Assembly: GCF_901709675.1 (NCBI RefSeq)
Contig: NC_051105.1
Span: 930,001 to 994,000 of the forward strand
Origin: Syngnathus acus
Lineage: Eukaryota; Chordata; Actinopteri; Syngnathiformes; Syngnathidae
Direction of reading: 5' to 3'
Length of the DNA: 64,000 bases
Under the pieces are notes generated by a model. It did no database searches, was not told the origin of the DNA, and saw only the letters and a list, made by a program, of their open reading frames with translations. Position 1 is the stretch's first letter, and the number at the start of each line of letters is the position of its first letter. The position numbers were made by a program, and so were the translations under genes. Below are positions 57,382 through 64,000 of this stretch, one piece after another.

Positions 57382-58451
57382 TTACATGAAGGTGGACGTG
57401 ACCTCGGACGAGAGCGAAGACCTGCTGCCCCGGGACACCGACGTTCTCTCCAGGACGCCCATCTTCCTCATCAGCTGCTGCAGCCTCCTCCTGAACTTCT
57501 CGCCCACAAAAGCGTAGAGCACCGGGTTGACGCAACTGTGCAACAGGCCCAGGCTGTGCGTGGCCAGCACGGCCCGGTCCACCGCCATCCGGGCGGGGCA
57601 GCCGTACTGCACTATCCTGGCGCGGAAGAAGGTGTCCGTCATCACGGCGATGTGGTAGGGCGTCCAGCACAGCAGGAAGGCCACCACCACAAACACAATC
57701 ACCCGCATGGCCCGCTGCCTCTGGAGCCCGCCGCGGATGCGAAGGAGGCGCTGGATGGTGACGCCGTAGCAAGGAAGCATGACGGCCAGCGGCACCACGA
57801 AGCCCAGAGAGTGGCGGAGGACCCTGGTCGCCAGGCGCCACTCGTCGGCGCTGCCGGGGTCGTAGAACTCGGCGCACACCATGTGACCCGAGGACGAGAA
57901 GGACGAGTAGAGCAGTCCCGGGAGGGACAGGAGAGCGCCGAAGCTCCAGACCGCCGCGCAGATTCCCCAGCTCACCAGCCGCCGGTTGGACCTGCGGGTC
58001 TCCATGGCTCGGACGATGACTGTGTAGCGGTCCACGCTGATGCAGGTCAGGAAGAGGATGCTGGAGTAGAAGCTGAGCTCTTGGAGGATGGTGATGATTT
58101 TGCACAGCGCGTCTCCAAACACCCAACCCTTGGAGACGGAGGTGGACCAGAACGGGAGGGTGATGGCCAGCAGGAGGTCGGCCACGGCCAGGTGCAGGAG
58201 GTAGAGGTCCGACGGGGGGAGCGCCTGCTTGCTCAGACCGATCACCAGGGCCACCACCAGATTCCCGGGAATGGCCAAAAGGAAGACGGCGATGTAGAAG
58301 ATGCTGATAAAAACGGCGGCGGCGGCCGGGATGGTGAACGGGTCGCAGGGTATGGTGTCGGGGTTCAAGACGAAGTCGGTGTCGTTGTAAGTGAAGTTGA
58401 GTTCATCGTACGCCGAGCTGAAGTCGATGGTGTAGGACACCGAGCTTAGAT
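57382..58451 (-). CDS. CXCR1/2-like chemokine receptor, main coding exon
   Basis: A class A GPCR of the IL-8 receptor group, which steers neutrophils towards CXC chemokines through Gi. The exon is open from an acceptor (TTTTCTCGCTCTCCCCCTCAG) at 58452 to TAA at 57382 and codes for about 355 residues. It contains an acidic, Tyr-containing N-terminus (DFSSAYDE), seven hydrophobic segments, LHLAVADLLLAITLPFW, the DRYTVIV motif, the CWTPYHIAV helix 6 motif and NPVLYAFVGEKFRRRL. It ends in Ser-Thr-Phe-Met, a PDZ-type end like the STTL of human CXCR2. The exon lacks its own ATG; the first codons must come from an upstream exon. Synteny with SPEG and CTDSP1 fits cxcr1/cxcr2; which of the two fish paralogues cannot be told. 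Confidence 0.9.
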
Positions 58452-58681
58452 CTGAGGGGGAGAGCGAGAAAAAGTCACACTCCAGATCCGGACGTCGTCC
58501 CGACTGACTTGTGCCCTTGCCGCCCGTCAATCGTCACGATAACCGTACACACATCTGCGACAATTTAGAGGCTTTGTTTCTTGACAAAAGCAGCGGCTAA
58601 ACAATTGTTGGAACTTGAGAACACACAAACTGCCGCAAATTGCAGGATCATTTCATTTGAAGGATTCGAGTATGTACTTGC

Positions 58682-58688
58682 CAATCAT
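58682..58688 (-). CDS. Possible 7-nt first coding exon of the chemokine receptor
   Basis: On the minus strand CCACCACAATGATTG is followed by GCAAGTAC. If a GC donor is used after ATG ATT G, the frame joins the main exon exactly (Met-Ile-Asp-Leu-Ser-Ser) over a 230-bp intron. The Kozak context is good, and CXCR genes such as CXCR4 also have a tiny first coding exon. It rests on a non-canonical donor and remains a guess. Confidence 0.35.
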
Positions 58689-59590
58689 TGTGGTGGCTCC
58701 TGTGCGGCAGGCGAGAGGCCAAAGTGTGTCACAAGCGGACAAGGAACATGAAATATGTCTTTTGTGACACTCCTCCCATCACCTGTCCTCTATTTTGTGC
58801 ACCCTTGCAGCTCTTTTGTGTCGATCAATTCAAATTTGCCAATTTAAGTTCTGGAGTTTCACAGTTCAACTAACTTTATGGAAGCATCACAGATTTAAGA
58901 AACGGGTCCTTACTCATGCTTGTTGCTGGTCCTCGGCTTGTCTTCTTTATGCTTTGGTGAATCCTTTTGTGATTCGGCTGAAGTTGATGCTCGAGATGGT
59001 CTTCCAAAAATACATCAATAAAAAGAGTTGAGATGTGGAGATGATCCTTTTTGCTCAGGGGGAGTGTTCAGATGGTGTCTGTGGACATCTGGGGCCCCGT
59101 AGTGTCAACACACAGTGAAACCGAAATACGAGCACATGATTCCGGCCTGACCGCCGAGCTTGAGGAAGTTTCCCGTGCAGCTCATGACTGACACATCGGT
59201 GTTGACACATGTCGGATGTCAGATTTCCTTCCTCGCTACTCGTGCGCGTCACACATCGGGCACCTGAGATGCAGCAGCATCGGGGTTCATATTTGATGAG
59301 GTGGACGGATTCTTGCTGTCTGCAATCTCGAATCCAAATATATGTGCAACGTCATCAAAATTACAGCCACTTGGGAACTTGGACAAATACGCAAGTGTTG
59401 GTGAAATCCACAGGAGGAGAAATGGGGCAACGGCAAGAGTCGGAATGTGAGGTGCTTGGTGCAACTAATGTTGAAACTCTGAGGTGGAACATTGCTTCAT
59501 GGCCAACTGGTTCACATGCTAGCGACATTTTTATTTGGATTAAAAAAAAAAGAAAAAAAAGACAAAGTCTGTTTTACAACCGTGGTCAAA
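58689..59590. other. Interval between nabp1 3' end and the receptor
   Basis: No coding exon, RNA gene or recognised repeat. It should contain the promoter of the chemokine receptor, which reads leftwards from here. Confidence 0.6.
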
Positions 59591-59596
59591 TTTATT
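59591..59596 (-). terminator. nabp1: Polyadenylation signal of nabp1
   Basis: AATAAA on the minus strand, about 470 bp past the nabp1 stop. Confidence 0.6.
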
Positions 59597-60062
59597 TGAA
59601 CTGTCTTAGCTGAGCTCGAAGTGGTCCAACTTTACTGATGGTACAATTGAGAAACTTTTGGAAGGGGAAACAAACAAAAGATGACACCTGCCCTTTGTAA
59701 AGCTCCACGACGAACACTGCACCCTTCGGCGTCGTTTGGCAATGTGGTCAATCTTCACACAAAAACTGCACTTTGCTTTTTGTGACATGAAAAATGTTCC
59801 TCACATGCAAATGAAGCAAAAGTGCACAGTGTGTTCAAGTAGAGTTGGAGAAGAGGCCAGAATTTGACTTGTGCTAACATTTAGCGGGTTCCTTCAAGGG
59901 GGCTGGAGTCCACCTCACAAGTTCCAGCGGTGCACGCGCAGACTCCCAAGCGGCCGAGGACACAATCTCATCTGTACTGAACAACTAAGCGGCTACTCGA
60001 CATGTGACTGACAATGACTTGAAGTGAGGTTCAAAGGGGACAGTAGAGAGCCCCGCCTAACT

Positions 60063-62050
<1,988 letters not shown>

Positions 62051-63252
62051 TGTCCGCGTCGATGCCACCCAAGCAAATTAGCAAGCAAGCAAATACTAGC
62101 CTAGCTATGTTAGCAGTAGCGCCGCTAGCATATTAGTTATGGGAAACGCCGAAACACCCAAAAGCGATCGTTTATGAACACAACTACCTATTTTGGAGTC
62201 AAATCACACACGTTGATCACAAGAGCAAATAAGATTAAAATCACCTTTGAACAACAATGGCGATAGCTCTGCTGGTAATGCTAACTAGCCGCTACCTGGC
62301 TACAACGACAGTTAGCTCGTTGTTAGCTACTTTCTTTCATTTTGCGAGTCGAGTTTCTTGTCATGGTTATCGCCAATGACCGCGGGCTGTCATAATTACA
62401 GGGTTCGAATAAAAAAAAAAAAAATAGACACGCGAAAGACTTAGTATTTCGCAATGCAAGCGCCGAACTACATTTAAAAAAAAATAAACTACCGGGCTGG
62501 AAAGCCCCGAGTTCTCAGTCAATATTAGTTGACGTTTAGGCTCGTTGCTGAGTTGAAATGAAATTCTAGGCCTCGATATAAAAAAATGAATATATAATTT
62601 TCACAACACTAACCGACCGCAATTCCTTTGTGTTGCGTTTTCTGGAAAGAGTTTATCTAACCGGTGTGTGTCCCTATAAATGAGCAGGCGGCCAAAGTTG
62701 TCAATAGTTCTAATAAATAGCCTCGCTACGTTTTCATGTCTAAATAAATGTGCACAAAATGCGCAGTTGGTCAGCTAAGCAAGTTTTTGATAGCCACAGA
62801 AAGCCATGCTTTCAATCTTCTACTATGCCTCGGGACGTCATAGTCGTCACGCATTCCGGGCTGCCGATTATTTATACACGTTGGCCAGTTCCATTTTTGT
62901 CATTTAGAGGGGATGTACATTTCGAAAGGCATTTTCCCCCCCTTGTGTCCAAAAGAAAACTCGGATGTGACTTCATTTTCAGAGCTACTAAATGTTTATT
63001 TGCGCAAACATTGCATTAAAAATGGATACAACTAATGTGTCTTTGTAAAAAATAACTGATGTAATTGGTTATACCCCCAATGCATTCCGAATGTTGAAAG
63101 CCAACCAAGGCAGAGGACAGGACACGGCGTTGGGTAAACGTCAGTAAATTAATCGTTTGCTTGTATTACACGAGAAAGTATACACCAAATCTGTTAAACA
63201 AATAACATATGTTAACATGTGACAGCAGGACACTCAAAGCGACACGAATGAC
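62051..63252. other. Upstream flank of nabp1
   Basis: This holds the nabp1 5' leader and presumed promoter, with no TATA box evident near the start. A poly-A run lies at about 62409-62424. No further gene or repeat was recognised up to the tRNA terminator. Confidence 0.6.
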
Positions 63253-63257
63253 AAAAA
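63253..63257 (-). terminator. Pol III terminator of tRNA-Ser
   Basis: Five T residues on the minus strand follow directly after the tRNA 3' base. Confidence 0.85.
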
Positions 63258-63339
63258 CGTCACGAACAGGATTCGAACCTGTGCGGGGAAACCCCATTGG
63301 ATTTCGAGTCCAACGCCTTAACCTCTCGGCCACCGTGAC
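63258..63339 (-). tRNA. tRNA-Ser (anticodon CGA)
   Basis: An 82-nt cloverleaf on the minus strand. The acceptor stem GTCACGG pairs with TCGTGAC, with discriminator G. The D-arm/A-box region is TGGCCGAGAGG. The anticodon stem TTGGA/TCCAA encloses the loop CTCGAAA, giving anticodon CGA for codon UCG. A long variable arm (TGGGGTTTCCCCGC) is typical of serine tRNAs, and the B box is GGTTCGAATCC. No intron. A T5 terminator follows. All stems pair, so it is probably functional and not a SINE head. Confidence 0.97.
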
Positions 63340-64000
63340 AGTAGGTACACAGTGCCAGTTGTAAGACTTTTGTATGGGAATATCACCGTGTGCGCGCACG
63401 TACGCACGTACTCATGTACACATCCGTACTCATTTCAAATCATGACATCTATCGTTTCGAAGAATTGTTCAGTATGTACGGGAGGCATTGTCGTAATGCA
63501 GTCGCAGGAGGGAGACAAGAACAACATTGCAACGATTGCAATCATGTTGCATGGGGGTTTGGTTTAAGTTACTAAATCACATTGAAAGGAGGGCTTAACT
63601 CGACTAGAGCCTAACAAATGTTGACTGTTGTGCCTGCGGGGCCTATAAAATACAGTACCAATAAAAGGAAGCAGCGCTCTCACCCGCCAGTAAATAAAAA
63701 AGAATCTCCATTTGACTTGAAAAAAGGTGCAAAGATGACAAATGAGGGTTTTATTTTTTTTCTTTATTCATGCATGTGACACTAAAGTTTGAAATCCTTG
63801 CATGTTTACAAGATGTTAGCAACAAGAGTATACACTGCTGGTGTGAGGGAAACATCTTTGGTTGAGGTTTCCTGCTCGCTTAAGTATCTACAGTGAAGGT
63901 AGAAAAGCAACATCAGTCATCAGTGCCGTATTATTATCATTGTCATATTTAGTACTATGGCTATCATTATTTGTTTAGTTTCTAAGTGTATATCCAAAGT
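63340..64000. other. Right flank, nothing recognised
   Basis: AT-rich sequence with no supported gene. It contains short alternating purine-pyrimidine stretches such as GTGTGCGCGCACGTACGCACGTAC near 63389. Confidence 0.6.

Noticed and set aside
57365-58126. Second minus-strand frame of 253 codons inside the receptor exon
   Set aside because: Overlaps the receptor in another frame and is Arg/Pro-rich, a shadow of biased codon use.
57058-58449. Long plus-strand open frame (463 codons) opposite the chemokine receptor
   Set aside because: It is the antisense shadow of a GC-rich GPCR exon. The minus frame has all receptor motifs; the plus frame has no recognisable family and a composition typical of a mirror frame.
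58452-58530. Extending the chemokine receptor upstream to a TTG at 58530
   Set aside because: Not an ATG, and the stretch 58452-58530 reads as an intron end with a clear pyrimidine tract and CAG.

Overview
The window is vertebrate nuclear DNA, almost certainly from a ray-finned (probably percomorph teleost) fish. The genes are unmistakable vertebrate families split by many short introns, often 70-250 bp, as in compact fish genomes. It also carries fish-type tRNA-derived SINEs and hairpin MITEs. Gene content (obscurin-like 1, SPEG, a CTD small phosphatase, a CXCR1/2-type receptor, NABP1) matches relatives spread over human 2q32-q35. I cannot name the species.

Layout. 1-5663 is mostly non-coding, with two unidentified candidate exons on the minus strand near 1.55-1.93 kb. 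5766-26545 (+) is obsl1, reconstructed as 37 coding exons that all splice in frame (about 3704 aa, roughly twice the human protein of about 1900). 27281-30850 (-) is a CTDSP1-type phosphatase in 6 coding exons (702 aa). Its first coding exon adds 514 codons of acidic, Ser-rich sequence that I do not know from the family. 30.9-35.4 kb is intergenic. 35493-54998 (-) is speg, reconstructed as 41 coding exons (about 3551 aa) with two kinase domains. 57382-58451 (-) is the main exon of a CXCR1/2-like chemokine receptor. 60063-62050 (-) is nabp1 in 6 coding exons (222 aa). 63258-63339 (-) is tRNA-Ser(CGA). obsl1 and ctdsp1 are tail to tail, with poly(A) signals about 220 bp apart.

How the genes relate. 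OBSL1 and SPEG are both giant Ig/FN3 cytoskeletal or sarcomeric proteins of the obscurin/MLCK superfamily and sit near each other in mammals too. The other genes have unrelated jobs: CTD and Smad dephosphorylation, neutrophil chemotaxis, and single-stranded DNA repair.

The most unusual parts are: (1) the middle of obsl1, where a tandem block of Ig exons has expanded and several copies have decayed in frame into non-Ig sequence, including a 408-codon disordered exon, a 25-codon stub and an exon with six 60-bp tandem repeats; (2) the acidic exon spliced in frame to a CTD phosphatase; (3) an Arg in place of the first Gly of the glycine loop of SPEG kinase 1. Exon limits were read by eye from splice sites, reading phase and family resemblance; no transcript data were available.
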